Assembly (NCBI GenBank): GCA_036898135.1
Contig: CM072517.1
Span: 64,963,269-65,027,268 of the forward strand
Length of the DNA: 64,000 nt
Origin: Oncomelania hupensis
Taxonomy: Eukaryota > Mollusca > Gastropoda > Littorinimorpha > Pomatiopsidae
Direction: 5' to 3'
Positions within the stretch are counted from its first letter, which is position 1; each line of letters begins with the position of its first letter. Below, in pieces: positions 1-12,948 of this stretch. The notes under the pieces are model-generated. The model was given only the letters and a program-made list of their open reading frames with translations, was not told the DNA's origin and searched no databases. A program made the position numbers and the translations under genes.

Positions 1-2192
<2,192 letters not shown>

Positions 2193-3124
2193 TTTCTCTT
2201 TCTCTAGGTTTCTCTATCCCCTTAAGTTATCAGCAAAAGTCTCAATCTGTAGTTAACGTCATGAATATAATAACACCACCAGCCAGTGGTTTAGCTATAC
2301 GGGCAACAACTTCAAGGAAGATTTTTTTTTTAAACGGGTACTTTATCTTTTGTAATATATTGTTTCCTTTAAGACGCGTTTGGATTTATCTGAGCCCCTG
2401 CAAGGTAATGGTATCCCCAAACCGGCAAATCGCACGGAGAGATAGCGGATCCGGGCACCGTAAGATTGTGTATCCATAAAGCGGAAAATCACGCGGAACG
2501 GCAGCGAATCAAAGCCACCATGAGGGTGCTTTAAAAAAAGTCTTATAAGCAATTGAATATTCCACAGTGAGACATATACGTACTTTCCTTACTGGCACTT
2601 CGAGTTGCTGCGGCTCCGCCCGACTGTCCACAATATGGATACACACAATTTAACTGATAAGACACCGAGAGTGAGGAGATTGAAAATCCTGAGGATTATG
2701 CTGTAGTAATAAGTGGTGGGATGTGAATTTTATTGTGGGGCATGGAGGTGATGGTGAATCTAGTCAGTTGATAGAGCGACGATCTCGTGTTCTAGAGGTT
2801 ACGGGTTTTACACCCAGTGGCCCAGATGTAACATTGGCTGTGCGGTCAGAGACATCTTATTGCTGTTACTGTCAATCCGTGTTCGTTCGTTTTTTTCTCC
2901 GCTAGCTCTCTTCCAGTGTAGATCTATTGCGGGTCGGTTAAAGTGAGTTCGGGTCTCGTTAAAGATGGGTTGGTGAGTTTTTGTCCCCTGCTTTCTGTAA
3001 GAAGACAGTCTCATTCGGTCTATTTGGGTGACAAATACGTTGTTCCCAAAATAAAAAATAAAACAAAGGGAGCGCACCAACCCAAGTACCAACACCCCCC
3101 CCCACACACACACACACATTTTTG
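2193..3124. other. stretch without a recognised gene
   Basis: No convincing exon was found between the C1q start and the inverted-repeat units at 3125. Around 2755-2830 a weak tRNA-like head (TAGTCAGTTGATAGAGCG, then GGGTTTTACACCC) may be a decayed SINE. Short ORFs here look random. Confidence 0.4.
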
Positions 3125-3394
3125 TAGAAACGACGTTGTGATGACTGTTGTGAAAATCTACATACATTATTTTGACACACTTTCCATTTCTTTGACATTT
3201 TCAATTTTTATAAGCTATCCCTAACCCTAACCCTTTCCTTAATGCAAACCCTAACCCTTAACCTAACCCTAATCCTAAAAGAGCTGTAACTCTACGGAGC
3301 ACTATTTTGACGTCAAAATAACGGGGCCGTCAAAAAAAGTCAAAAGAAACCATGTGGAGTTTCATGTGTGTGTCATCAGAACGTCGTTTCTACA
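3125..3394. mobile_element. TIR unit with telomere-like core, copy 1
   Basis: A 23-bp terminal inverted repeat starting TGTAGAAACGACGTT bounds the unit, at 3125-3147 and 3372-3394 with one mismatch. Inside are CCCTAA-type telomere-like repeats (about 3214-3280) and an 18-bp palindrome centred on GACGTC (3303-3320). No ORF is present. Together these look like a small non-autonomous foldback or MITE element. A near-identical unit follows directly. Confidence 0.7.
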
Positions 3395-3437
3395 TGCCCA
3401 CACCCCCCCTCCCCCCCCCCACACACACACACATTTT

Positions 3438-3698
3438 TGTAGAAACGGCGTTCTGATTGTGGAAAAAAACAGGGATTATTTTGACACACTTTTCATTTCT
3501 TTGAAATTATTTTCACATTTTCCAATTTTTGAAGCTATCCCTAACCCTAACCCCTAACCCAAATCCTAACCCTTAACCTAACCCTAATCTTAAAACAGCT
3601 CTAACTCAACGGAGCACTATTTTGACGTCAAAATAGTACGGCCTTCCAAAAAAGTCACAAGAAACCATGTGGAGTTTCATCAGAACGTCGTCTCTACA
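3438..3698. mobile_element. TIR unit with telomere-like core, copy 2
   Basis: This is a second copy in tandem and in the same orientation as the unit at 3125-3394, separated from it by a C-rich and CA-rich spacer. Its 20-bp inverted ends are 3438-3457 and 3679-3698. It again holds CCCTAA-like repeats (3534-3594). Its GACGTC-centred palindrome is longer, a perfect 22 bp at 3616-3637. Confidence 0.7.
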
Positions 3699-3983
3699 TG
3701 CCCACACACCCAGTAGCTTCATATATACTCTTAGTATACAGTTACTCGGAGGTGTACCGCCGTATCGGTGGGCCTTATCTTTTATTCCTGTTTACATTCA
3801 ATGACGGAATGAGGGTCTTAAACGTTCGTGTAGGATTTAGAGAATGTTTGCTCAGCTTTAGCGCTTTAGGGTTTTATTAGAACATTCTTTTCTTTGATCA
3901 AGGAAGAATTGTATTATTGTTTTTTGGCGTACAAGCGTAGCGTTTTGGCGACTCCCTAACTTTGGCGGTGACTATATAGGAGC

Positions 3984-3987
<4 letters not shown>

Positions 3988-4058
<71 letters not shown>

Positions 4059-4086
4059 TATTATTATTATTATCATTATTATTATC
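3988..4086 (+). repeat. (ATT)n microsatellite
   Basis: About 100 bases of ATT units with two interruptions, preceded by a short GC-richer stretch ending in ATATAGGAGCC. It resembles the ATT tails of the LINEs nearby. Confidence 0.85.
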
Positions 4087-4149
4087 AATCTTGGTTAGTG
4101 ATTGGATGGATGACCGTCACACATTCAAAGAAGCGAAACATCGCACAAA

Positions 4150-4735
4150 CAATCAAAAATTTATAGCAGAATTATATGCTATTCTTATATGGCTTTAAAT
4201 ACTGTTTGTAACTCCCCAATTTATTTCTTTAACATCCGTATATGTGCTTATTCAAAATCAGTTTTATATTCTTTGGAACATTGGTCATCAGATATTTTAT
4301 TGGAGTCTCTAACTCGTTATATGATACCTAATAGTATTACGAGTCAGCTTTTGCTGGATTCTTTCTCATTGCTGCCTATATTGGAATGATGTAGTTTATT
4401 TATTGGCGAAACGAAAAACTATTAAAGCATACAATATTATTGCCTAAAACAATCTATTATTTCCTTTGGCATCTGAATTGTTTTTTTTACTGGAAAAGTA
4501 CTGTATGTGCGTTATAATTTACATTTTTTAAAAATGTGGACAATTATTCTTCTCTAAGATTATTTCGACTAATTGTTAACTAAGAGTAAACTCAAGGAAC
4601 ACCAAGGTTTTTTTTTTTTACATCCATTTGTCATTTTCACAGCCAATAAACATTCAATTAAAGATATTTTATATGAATGTCCTATTTTGATTCCACTATA
4701 TGAAATGTGAACATCAAAGAACATCAATGTGCATA
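4150..4735 (+). mobile_element. degenerate LINE 3' region (RNase H-like), left part
   Basis: Broken frames show a decayed RNase H-like pattern: KFIAELYAI, then KSVLYSLEHWSSDILLESL, and about 400 bases later ILYECPILIPLY. This order is typical of the C-terminal end of Jockey- and I-type non-LTR elements. Many stops and shifts show it is old. It is interrupted at 4736 by a younger LINE end and resumes at 5358. Confidence 0.5.
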
Positions 4736-5344
4736 CTCCCAGTGGGGGTTGTGGCGGTTTCTGTATAAGTAGTATAGCCACTTTGTGGAAATTTAGTGCT
4801 TTAAATTCCCACTGCTGCTGTCTTTCTCATTTCTTCTTTCTCATTCCTACTCTGTTCTATCAATTTACTATACTATCTTCTTCTTCGCTAGACCAGTCAC
4901 CTACCTTTTTTCTTGAAAACTCTTCTGGGACAAAACTCCTCATTTGTGTGTGAGGTCTATTGTATCGGCTTGGAAATTTTGGATGCTTTCTGCCGAAGGG
5001 TCACTAGGGCTTCTAATGATATTATTTAGCGATGTAGGCATTTTATATTTATATGTTTTGTTAATATTTTATTATGATGTTTGTATTCTATTTTGTTTTT
5101 GTAAACTGGGGTTCGATAAATTAGAGTATAACCTCAGTTTCCTCTCCATGGGATGCCTTTATTGTACAGTGACCGGCTGGTGGAGTGCCTTCAATGTTAT
5201 CATTGGGGCTGTTTCAGCAGATCTTTTATTCGGACCAGGGGTGAGTCCTCTTTCAGCCAGGTTGTGATCTTGATTTTGTGGTCCTGATTCTGCTCTTTGC
5301 AGTCCGCTGGACCCTGTAAGCAATGAATAACTAACTAACTAACT
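4736..5344 (+). mobile_element. 5'-truncated LINE 3' end with 13-bp TSD
   Basis: The 609-bp insert is flanked by the 13-bp direct repeat ATCAATGTGCATA at 4723-4735 and 5345-5357. It ends in an AACTAACTAACT tandem tail. It is clearly homologous to the reverse complement of 56853-57563, which ends in a TTGA-type tail on the plus strand. It contains only 3' untranslated sequence. The insert sits inside the older LINE, so the order of insertion is known. Confidence 0.85.
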
Positions 5345-5357
5345 ATCAATGTGCATA

Positions 5358-5610
5358 TGAACAATAGTCCATTGACATTTTATTGCATAGTCCTGCAACA
5401 ATAGATATTGCACATATAATTTACATGCCTGCTGTTAGTAAAACTGTATAGTAATGTTAGCTTTTATTATTGCGATTCAACTTTAAATTGTTAGATTTGG
5501 TTGTATTTTTATACTTTTATGCCTGAGATGTTCCATGCCTGAGTGGTCTAAAACTACATTATGTGAAGAGACGTTAAAATAAAATATTGAACTGATCATA
5601 GAACGCTATA
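5358..5610 (+). mobile_element. degenerate LINE, right part
   Basis: This continues the older LINE after the nested insert. It ends around a GACGTTAAAATAAAATATTG sequence that contains AATAAA, consistent with a retroelement 3' end. There is no intact frame. Confidence 0.4.
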
Positions 5611-5612
5611 TT

Positions 5613-5840
5613 TATTGTGCAGTACCAAACCTTCTCTGTAATCTTCAGCTACAACCCAGAAAGTAGCATCGCCTATAGAAGACAAGTCAAAGAAGTTTAA
5701 GGTTAACAATTACTATCAATGGACTATGATTATTGTGCAGTACCAAACCTTCTCTGTAATCCTCAGCGACAACACAGAAAGTAGCATCGCCTATAGTATA
5801 CGAGTCGAAGAAGTTTAAGGTTAACAATTACTATCAAAAT
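5613..5840. repeat. 118-bp tandem duplication
   Basis: Two direct copies of a segment beginning TATTGTGCAGTACCAAACC and ending near TTAACAATTACTATCAA lie at about 5613-5722 and 5731-5840, with a few mismatches. The second copy abuts the LINE that follows. Confidence 0.8.
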
Positions 5841-6541
5841 GATGACCAACAATACCAAAGGCATCAACATGGACATCAAAGTCCAAGGCCAACCCCTTAA
5901 CATAGTGCATAGCTTCAAATATTTAGGAGCCATTGTATCAGACAATGGGTCCCGACAGGTTGTCCTCTCCAGGATCGCACAAACAATTACTGCCCTGACA
6001 AGGTTGAAGCCCATTTGGAAAGACAGGACCATCAGTCTACATTCCAAGATAAGGCTGCTGCGCTCCCTTCTCATCTCCATTTTCCTATAGGCTTGCGAAA
6101 CATGGACCCTCACAACAGATTTACAACGAAGAATACAAGGCATGGAGATGAGGTGTTACAAAAGACTTCGGGGCATTTCCTATACCCAGTACATCACCAA
6201 CAACGAAGTCCGACAGACCGTCACACAAGCCATTGGACAACATGATGACATGCTCACAGCGGTGAGGAAACGGAAACTCCGATGGTATGGCCACCTCACC
6301 AGAGCACCAGGCCTTGCAAAGAGCATCCTGCAAGGCACAGTGCAAGGAGGCAGAAGAAGAGGGAGACATAAAAAGAGGTGGGAGGACAACATTTGAGAAT
6401 GGACTGGCTTGACACTGAGCGAAGCCATGAGAGTTGCTGAGAACAGAGAGATGGAATACGCAGGTTAAACGATCATCTGTGGTGCCCCTACGACCTTCGA
6501 GTTACGGGATAGGATAGTATAAGATAGGATAAGATAGGACA
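5838..6541 (+). mobile_element. LINE family 1 (GGATA tail), truncated copy 1
   Basis: Encodes the C-terminal part of a LINE reverse transcriptase protein, with LRWYGHL, a basic GGRRRGRHKKRWEDNI stretch and SSVVPLRPS. An in-frame stop at 6088 and another after EDNI break the frame. It ends in (GGATA)n-like repeats at 6505-6541. The same family occurs at 35338, 40455, 45160 and 60569. This is the oldest-looking of the five copies. Confidence 0.8.
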
Positions 6542-6544
6542 GAC

Positions 6545-7155
6545 TTGCAACAGAAGAAAACATTGTTTACGACATTTGTAGATGTAAAAAAGGCGTTTGA
6601 ACAGGAAAATCTGCTCTTGGAGAAATGTATAAAAATGGTATATCAGGATCAAAAACATATTAAAAAGCCAAATATTGTGTTAAAACGCCTAAACGTGTAT
6701 CATATACTGTTATTTTACATGTAATGCTGGAGTGATGCAAGGTGAGAATTTATCACCTATTTCATTTTCATTGTTTCGGTACGATTTAAGGTCTTTCCTT
6801 GCCGAACATTTTGATGGTTTGTCTTTGCCACGGAATATTGCTAAATGGGTTAAATTTTTCAGATGTGTTTTAAATTGTTTTTGCTACAGTATGCTGATGA
6901 CACAGTCTTTTTTTTTAAATCAGAATCAGCTGAAAACATGCAGAAAGCTCTAGATTTTCTAAAAAATATATTGTGGGAAGTGTCTCCTCTATATAAATAT
7001 TGCAAAAACGAAAGTTATGATTTTCTCTCGTCTTTAAAGTTTAATAATTCAATCCTTGAAATTGTTTGGGAATATACAGGCATCCTCTTTAATTATAACA
7101 ATACATTTCAAAAGGATTTGAAAGCTCAGAATGTGTGAACTAAACGTGCAATGTA
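6545..7155 (+). mobile_element. degenerate LINE reverse transcriptase, left part
   Basis: Broken frames show FVDVKKAFE, then MQGENLSPISFSLF, then FLLQYADDTVFFFKSESAENMQKAL. These are reverse transcriptase blocks in order, with the catalytic YADD. The protein then breaks at an inserted LINE and resumes at about 8441 with DLFDKCIKPILLYNCEVWA. Stops and shifts are frequent. Confidence 0.7.
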
Positions 7156-8339
7156 TGCACGGAATTCATGGTTGTCTCTTCTCCACGCATGATTTTCCTC
7201 CATTCAACTCCCAGAGTACATTACCATAGGCAATGCTATTGTCCCTTTCTCTGATACAGTAAAGAACCTAGGCGTCACGCTAGACTCCCACTTTACTATG
7301 CATGCACAGGTACTGAGCATTATTCGTGCTGTCAACTTTGAACTCCGCCGTATTGGTTCGATTCAGCACTATCTGTCTGAGCAAGCTGCAAAGACTCGTG
7401 TCTCTGCGTTCATATTGTCTCGTCTGGACTATTGTAATGCCCTGCTGCATGGCTGTCCCCAGTACCTCCTTAACAGGTTACAGAAACTGCAGAATAATAC
7501 TGCCCGACTTATTCTGAGAATCCGCAAGTCTGAGCACATTTTCCCCCACCTTCAAGCACTTCACTGGCTTCCTATAGAGACACGCATCAAATACAAAATC
7601 GCATGCCTTGCTTTTGGTGCATTTACCCAAACAGGACCCGCATACATCACAGATATGATTCAGACATACACACCATCCAAAACACTCCGCTCCTCAGCAG
7701 ACACCTCCATTCTTTCCACCCCTAGAGTTAACACTAAATCTTTTGGTGAACGCTCTTTTACCGTTGCTGCTCCTCTCGTCTTGAACTCTCTCCCTGCCAG
7801 TTCTCGTCACTCTCCCTCCGCTGACTCTTTCCGCACAGGCCTAAAACTCATCTTTTCCCACTTGCATGCACATAAACATCCTCCCACCTCTCCCTCCCCC
7901 CCGCACCCTTCCACCCCTCACCCACATGACTGCATCTCAGTGACTTATTTTGCCCGCGAGTATGCCCTGCTTGTGTTTTGTCATGTGTGCTGCTGATTAT
8001 TTATGTGTGAAATACTAATTGTTTGTATGGCTTCATTGTTGATGTTGTTTAATTGTCTTGCTCTGATTATGTTGTACTATGATTTGCTTGTATGTTTTTA
8101 GTGTTTTTGTCTTTATGACCCTGTTGTTTGTACTGCCGTGGTTTAACAGTGTGCTTGTATGTCCTTTCGCGCTTTGTATGTATGGCTTATGTTGTTGATG
8201 TCTTGCTTTGGGTATGCTTTGCTTGTTTGCTGATGTTGGTTTTAATTATTGTGCTTTCTATGTGTTGCATGTTTGTGTAACTGGATGTAATTGTAAAGCG
8301 CCTTGAGCATTTATATGAAAACGCGCTATATGAAATATA

Positions 8340-8397
<58 letters not shown>

Positions 8398-8440
8398 TTA
8401 TTTATTTATTTATTTATTTATTTTATTATCATTATTATTA
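7156..8440 (+). mobile_element. CR1/L2-like LINE 3' half (ATT tail), copy 1
   Basis: The ORF at 7298-7996 encodes the C-terminal end of a CR1/L2-type reverse transcriptase, with SRLDYCNALLHG, LQKLQNNTARL, LHWLP and TLRSSADT. About 350 bases of 3' sequence end in AAAGCGCCTTGAGC, then CGCTATATGAAAT and a long (ATT)n run with a TTTA part. It is 5'-truncated and lies inside an older LINE. Confidence 0.85.
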
Positions 8441-9110
8441 TTATTTTAAGGAAGTGTAGAAGTTTAGATTTGTCGCTTGATTTCCAGGTAGACCTCTTTG
8501 ATAAATGTATTAAACCGATTCTGTTGTATAACTGCGAGGTGTGGGCTCACGAACAAATGGAAATATGTGATAGATAGCAACTAAAATTTCTGAAAATGAT
8601 AAAAACTAAAACGCCGACTTGCATGGTTTTTGGGTGAGGTTTGCTGCATTCCTGTCTCTTTGGATGCCAAATGCAGGTTACTTTTTTTTTTGGTATAAAC
8701 TGTGTATAGATTGTTACAACGATTCTACAAAAAATTCGGTGCTTATGTTTCGTCCGTGCTCTTATTTGTTTTTAATTCGGAGTATAAATTATCTTGGTTA
8801 AATACTGTTTGTTCTCTTCTGAATGATCTCGGTTTGTCTTTCATATGGTTGCTTGGTTGTAGTTATTCTTTGAATTATTTTACAAATCTAGATAAACAAC
8901 GCCAGAGAGACCAGTTTTTGTAAATCTGGCATCAGGATATAAATGAGCAAAGCAGCAAAGCAGTTTTATTACTTATAGAATTTTCAAGGAAAAGCTATGC
9001 TTTGAGTTAATTTGTCACCATTTTGTTAGAATAAACCTGTTAAAATTTAGACTCAGTTGTAACAAATTTTCGATTCAAACTCGAACAAACTCATTACACC
9101 ACGGAGAAGA
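8441..9110 (+). mobile_element. degenerate LINE, right part
   Basis: Resumes the reverse transcriptase C-terminal region interrupted at about 7155: RSLDLSLDFQVDLFDKC, CEVWAHEQM, then LDKQRQRDQF further on. No intact frame remains. The exact 3' end is unclear. Confidence 0.55.
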
Positions 9111-9339
9111 AGTAGATAGATAAACAGTGGGTCAGCAGTCTACAAAGAGCCAAATCATGACCAAAGAAAGGTTTTTTTTCAAATCTAGATTACACTGGTA
9201 AAACATTTAAAAAAATGATTAAAGGTGCATATAAAATCTAGCAATTCTATTCAAAGGAGAAGATGAAGATGAAGGAGAAGATGAAAAACCAGTAAGTGAG
9301 TTTAAACTAGCCGCTGGCGTTTTGTACTCCTTCGTTGAT

Positions 9340-9470
9340 ACGTTGATACCAAACAGGAAGGCTCTGTTAACCATTACAGTATGTTCACTCCAAAAAAGGA
9401 AGGTCTTGTTCACCATTGCAGGGTGTTCATACCAAATAAGAAGTCCGTGTTCACCCTTTCCATGCGTTGA
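9340..9470. repeat. degenerate ~53-bp tandem repeat
   Basis: Three imperfect units contain ACCAAACAGGAAGG, TCCAAAAAAGGAAGG or ACCAAATAAGAAG followed by a TTCACCATT-type motif. They suggest a short local minisatellite. Confidence 0.5.
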
Positions 9471-9684
9471 AACTTAGCACATAGTGTTTTCCAACAACAA
9501 ACAGAAAATATCGTGAAAAGAAATCCGCCCTTTGTTGTCGGCTGTCGGAAATCGTTGACGAACACGCCAACAAGAATGGCTGACTGCGGGCTATTTATAG
9601 CTTGCCTACACCCTCCCTTTCAGTGAAAGGAAAGAAGAGCACCGGCGAAGCTATTTATAGCTAGCCTGGCTGAACTAACTTCAA

Positions 9685-9875
9685 GGGGGGCCGGGTAGCT
9701 CAGTTGGTAAGAGCGCCTTGCTAGTAACCGAAAGGTCGCTGGTTCGAATCCCGGATTGGTCAACGTGTGATCATATTATTTTCCCCTTTACCAACAACTG
9801 GCCCGCTGGTGTCAATATAAATCGGTCCAGTAGTCACCTATATGCGAAAGTGTCGTGTGACTATAATCTACAAAC
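9685..9875 (+). mobile_element. tRNA-derived SINE family A, full copy with 12-bp TSD
   Basis: A tRNA-like head (GCCGGGTAGCTCAGTTGG as A box, GGTTCGAATCCC as B box) is followed by an unrelated body. The 191-bp element is flanked by the 12-bp direct repeat AACTAACTTCAA at 9673-9684 and 9876-9887. The body matches the SINE at 61906. The head does not fold as a good tRNA, so it is not called a tRNA gene. Confidence 0.85.
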
Positions 9876-10036
9876 AACTAACTTCAAAACCTAAAAGCTT
9901 TGGTTGAGTCGGTGTGGGGAGGGGATAGGGGATGGGGAGGAAGAGGGGGGGGGGACGTAGCCCGCTCACACACATACGCACACACACAAACATACACAGA
10001 GCAACCCCACCCCTTAATATGTATATATATATATAT

Positions 10037-10335
10037 AAGGTAAAGGTAGGTAAAGGTAGTCCCATAGCCTTGTGGCCGTAGGGGAGCGTGATGTTGGAGA
10101 TCACACTTATCTTGGGCCAGCGTAATGAGGGTGATGCCCAACTCTCTCCCTCGCTGCTTTACCTTCCCCACCCTCAAGAGAGTAGGTACTCAATCACAGT
10201 TGAGTCAACTGGGGGCGTTGTTGTTTGTCGCTTCACACCTTAGCGGTCACCGATCCAAGTGCTAACCGCACCGGACGGTGCTTCACTTTCGACACAGTAG
10301 CGAGTGCTCCAACCACTGCACTATCCGACACATAT
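10037..10335 (-). mobile_element. SINE family B, copy 1
   Basis: On the minus strand a tRNA-like head (GGATAGTGCAGTGGTTGGAG) lies near 10335, and the tail near 10040 is GGTAAA-rich on the complementary strand. It is homologous to 15998-16337. No coding content. Confidence 0.7.
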
Positions 10336-10451
10336 AAAATTTAATATAAATTCTCTCCAAATGGCTAGCACCGTACAGCAACCATTAAGGAACAAGGAAT
10401 AAAAACAAGCCAAGGGAGGCAAGTTAATTTAAACAAAAATATATATATAAA

Positions 10452-11036
10452 CAGGGTGAGCCAATAAAATATTATCACTTTTTAACCATAAATAAGTTGT
10501 TTGTTTGTTTTTAAATAAGAACGTTTTCGAAAATTTTGTACACAAAAATGTCCAGATTATCATTTGATACCAAATATACTCAATTTTTTTCACTGGATTT
10601 ACTCAAACAATTCTTTCCTGGAGATAGGCTTATCTCATGGCGCACAAACAACTCATGACCTGCCTACTCCCCTGATCTTTCTCCCGCAGGCTACTTCCTA
10701 TGGGGGATTATGAAGGATAGAGTGTACTACAACAACCCACAGACCATTTGGCCCTGAAGACCAACAATCGTCAGGAAATTCGGAGAATCCAACTTGAGAT
10801 GTATGGCAATGTCATCACAAACTTCAAAAAATAATCCCGAGAAGAGAAGCATGGATTGAGAATATCATCAATTATTAAACTGTGTACAGAACGAGTGAAA
10901 AAATGGGAATCCTTTGGTATCAAATGATAATCTGGTGCTTTCGTTACATTTCTGTGAAGAACATTTTTGAAAATGTTCTCAATGCAAAAACTTATGTACA
11001 ATTAAAAGTGGTAACATTTTATAGGCCCACCTTGTA
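10452..11036 (+). mobile_element. Tc1/mariner-type non-autonomous element
   Basis: Long imperfect inverted ends (over 100 bp each) start ACAGGGTGAGCC on the left and, read inward from the right end, TACAAGGTGGGCC. Inside, broken frames at about 10640-10760 read AYSPDLSPAGYFLWGIMKDRVYYN, cut here by frame changes. That is the SPDL-P--FLWG signature of the mariner transposase C-terminal end. The N-terminal part is missing, so the copy cannot move itself. Confidence 0.75.
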
Positions 11037-11049
11037 TAATAACAATCGT

Positions 11050-11051
11050 AA

Positions 11052-11106
<55 letters not shown>

Positions 11107-11145
11107 CGTAGTAGTAGTAGTAGCAGTAGTAGTAAAATAAATAAG

Positions 11146-11177
<32 letters not shown>

Positions 11178-11185
11178 AATAAATA

Positions 11186-11262
<77 letters not shown>
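11050..11262. repeat. (TAG)n, (AAAT)n and (AAT)n compound microsatellite
   Basis: About 80 bases of TAG units, then AAAT units, then about 90 bases of AAT. The tract directly follows the mariner-type element. Confidence 0.9.
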
Positions 11263-11263
<1 letters not shown>

Positions 11264-11449
11264 TCTCCTCAACTTGGAAGCGAATCCCTTACTTTGGGGA
11301 CTTATCAACCGAGCTAACCACCAGCTGTGAAAGGTACTGTTAAAACATAGCCTACTAATAATATTTCGCTGAGCGCACAGTCGGGGGTTTGCCAAGCGCT
11401 GTTTGCAAAGAATTGGCACCAACGCCTTTGACCTTTGAGATATACCAAA

Positions 11450-11535
11450 CATCATGGCGCGGAAAGCCGGTCACTAATCTAGGTAATAGTCATGGGAAGG
11501 TTCGTCAAACTTCTTTCAGTGGTTTTTGAAAAATG
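11450..11535 (+). repeat. dispersed repeat, copy 2
   Basis: A diverged copy of 1690-1780, sharing the CTAGGTAAT and TTCAGTGGTTTTTGA motifs. Confidence 0.5.
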
Positions 11536-11603
11536 GCGACCAACGAACCGGCAGACAGATATACCGAGGGACCTACCGACATTTGGCTCGTTCTGAGGCC
11601 CGA

Positions 11604-11815
11604 CTGTTAATACTGGATGCCATATACGCGCCTTTCCCCAAATCAATCAGGCTCAGGGCGCGGCGATCTGTACCAACATACACGCTCACCTGTCTCATCC
11701 ACCCTCACACAAACACACAACAAATACACAGGGAGATCGCTATTGAAATACGGAAAGAAAATCGAATTTTTATTTTTGAAATTTTATATTGACTGCGTCC
11801 AGTACCATTATTGAA
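11604..11815. repeat. dispersed repeat R2, copy 1
   Basis: Homologous to 48828-49047 over about 200 bp. Shared motifs are ACGCGCCTTTCCCC, CACGCTCACCTGTCTCATCC, GGGAGATCGCTATT, TATTGACTGCGTCC and CCATTATTGAAGG. The family has no recognised coding content. Confidence 0.8.
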
Positions 11816-11972
11816 GGGAGGGAGGAAACCGGAGTGCCCGGAGAAAACCCTCGGTAACCTCAATAGTTTCGTAACTAAGTCACATACGTTCGCCCCTTAC
11901 GGGAATCGAACCTGCGACCTTCGGCATAGGAAACCGGCGACTAATCTACTGCGCCACGAGGTAAGCCTGGGA
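11816..11972 (-). mobile_element. tRNA-derived SINE family C
   Basis: On the minus strand, a head with CGTGGCGCAGTAGATTAG (A box) and GGTTCGATTCCC (B box) is followed by a body. The body ends in a TTTTCTCCGGGCACTCCGG motif that is also seen in the SINE at 34660-34860. This motif occurs widely in aquatic-animal SINEs. Confidence 0.8.
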
Positions 11973-12529
11973 ATACATTGAGATGAAAACAGCCTGACTA
12001 ATTGTGGATTGATTATTAAATGCCCCAGCCTATTTACTTATTTGATTAATCTAAATACCCTAGAGATGTTTGCAGCCATGTAATCCATATATCTATTTTT
12101 TTTTCTGTCCTTTCTTGTCTGTGTGTAGTTGCTGTTGTTGCTGGCCGCCCACGGGAACAAACCCTGTTGTGTCTGGTGTGCAGGATAATAGTGAAACTAA
12201 TTAAACCTTTTGCAACAGTGTTGCGCTGCCCTGTATAATTAACTATGTCGTAAGTGGGAAACTGTAACTATACAAGAGACAAACAAAAATAAAAATAAAA
12301 ATAATATTTTATTCATTTTGACTCGACGTGGTACAACAGTTTGCGTTAAGTCGTCGTTATGAATTAAAACAGACTGACGCACACACGACTAAAACATTCT
12401 ATATCCAGCACCTGACAGAAGAGGAAGAAGAGGACGGCCGGTTTTCAACATGGAAACAACGGATAGATCTAGTCAGTAGTGGAAAGCTGTTTCTGGTGTA
12501 CCCGTAAACCCTGAAATACCACTGTCATA

Positions 12530-12710
12530 ATGACGAGACGACGATCAACAAGAAGAAGGGGGAAGATGGAAAAGGTGGATGGGGAGGCAGAGGGAGAAGA
12601 AGATGCAAGAGATGAAGAACCGATTTCGGTGAAGACGACCGCGGATGTTGAGATCAACACTGATCCAGAGAAGGATTTCACTAATCAAGCAGCGATAGTG
12701 AGTGATCTTA
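12530..12710 (+). CDS. basic/acidic ORF of unknown origin, split by a MITE
   Basis: From the ATG at 12530 the frame encodes a Arg-rich start (TRRRSTRRRGK), then an acidic stretch and TDPEKDF. A 238-bp MITE interrupts it after VSDL. Removing the MITE and one TSD continues the same frame for a further 23 codons (CVCRHRKDINALC...) to a stop at 13028. The function is unknown. It could be the first ORF of a retroelement, because an SGNH-like retroelement ORF follows at 13400. Confidence 0.45.
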
Positions 12711-12948
12711 CATGCCGATGGCCGAAGTCGGAAGCCGGCTGTTGATTGGTCAGTATTTTTAGTAGGTAACGTCATGCCATTGACCTCTGCGCTACGACAA
12801 TGGCGGCCTAGTTTGCTGTCGATGCAGACGACGAGAAGTAAAGACATGAAAACCATTATTGAATTATCGATTATTGAATTACGAACCCTAACCCTAAAAC
12901 ATACTAACCAATCAAACGCCGGCTTCCGACAACGGCCATCGGCATTTT
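12711..12948. mobile_element. Mutator-like MITE with 9-bp TSD
   Basis: Inverted ends of about 50 bp (ATGCCGATGGCCG..GTCGGAAGCCGGC..TTGATTGGT) bound the element. They are flanked by the 9-bp direct repeat GTGATCTTA at 12702-12710 and 12949-12957. Long inverted ends with a 9-bp TSD are the hallmark of the Mutator superfamily. It carries no transposase. Confidence 0.8.

Noticed and set aside
9690..9765. A functional tRNA gene
   Set aside because: The stems pair poorly, the body of a SINE follows directly, and a 12-bp TSD brackets the whole 191-bp unit, so it is a SINE head.
12885..12899. Telomere repeat from CCCTAACCCTAA
   Set aside because: Only about two units are present, inside a MITE, which is too short to be meaningful.
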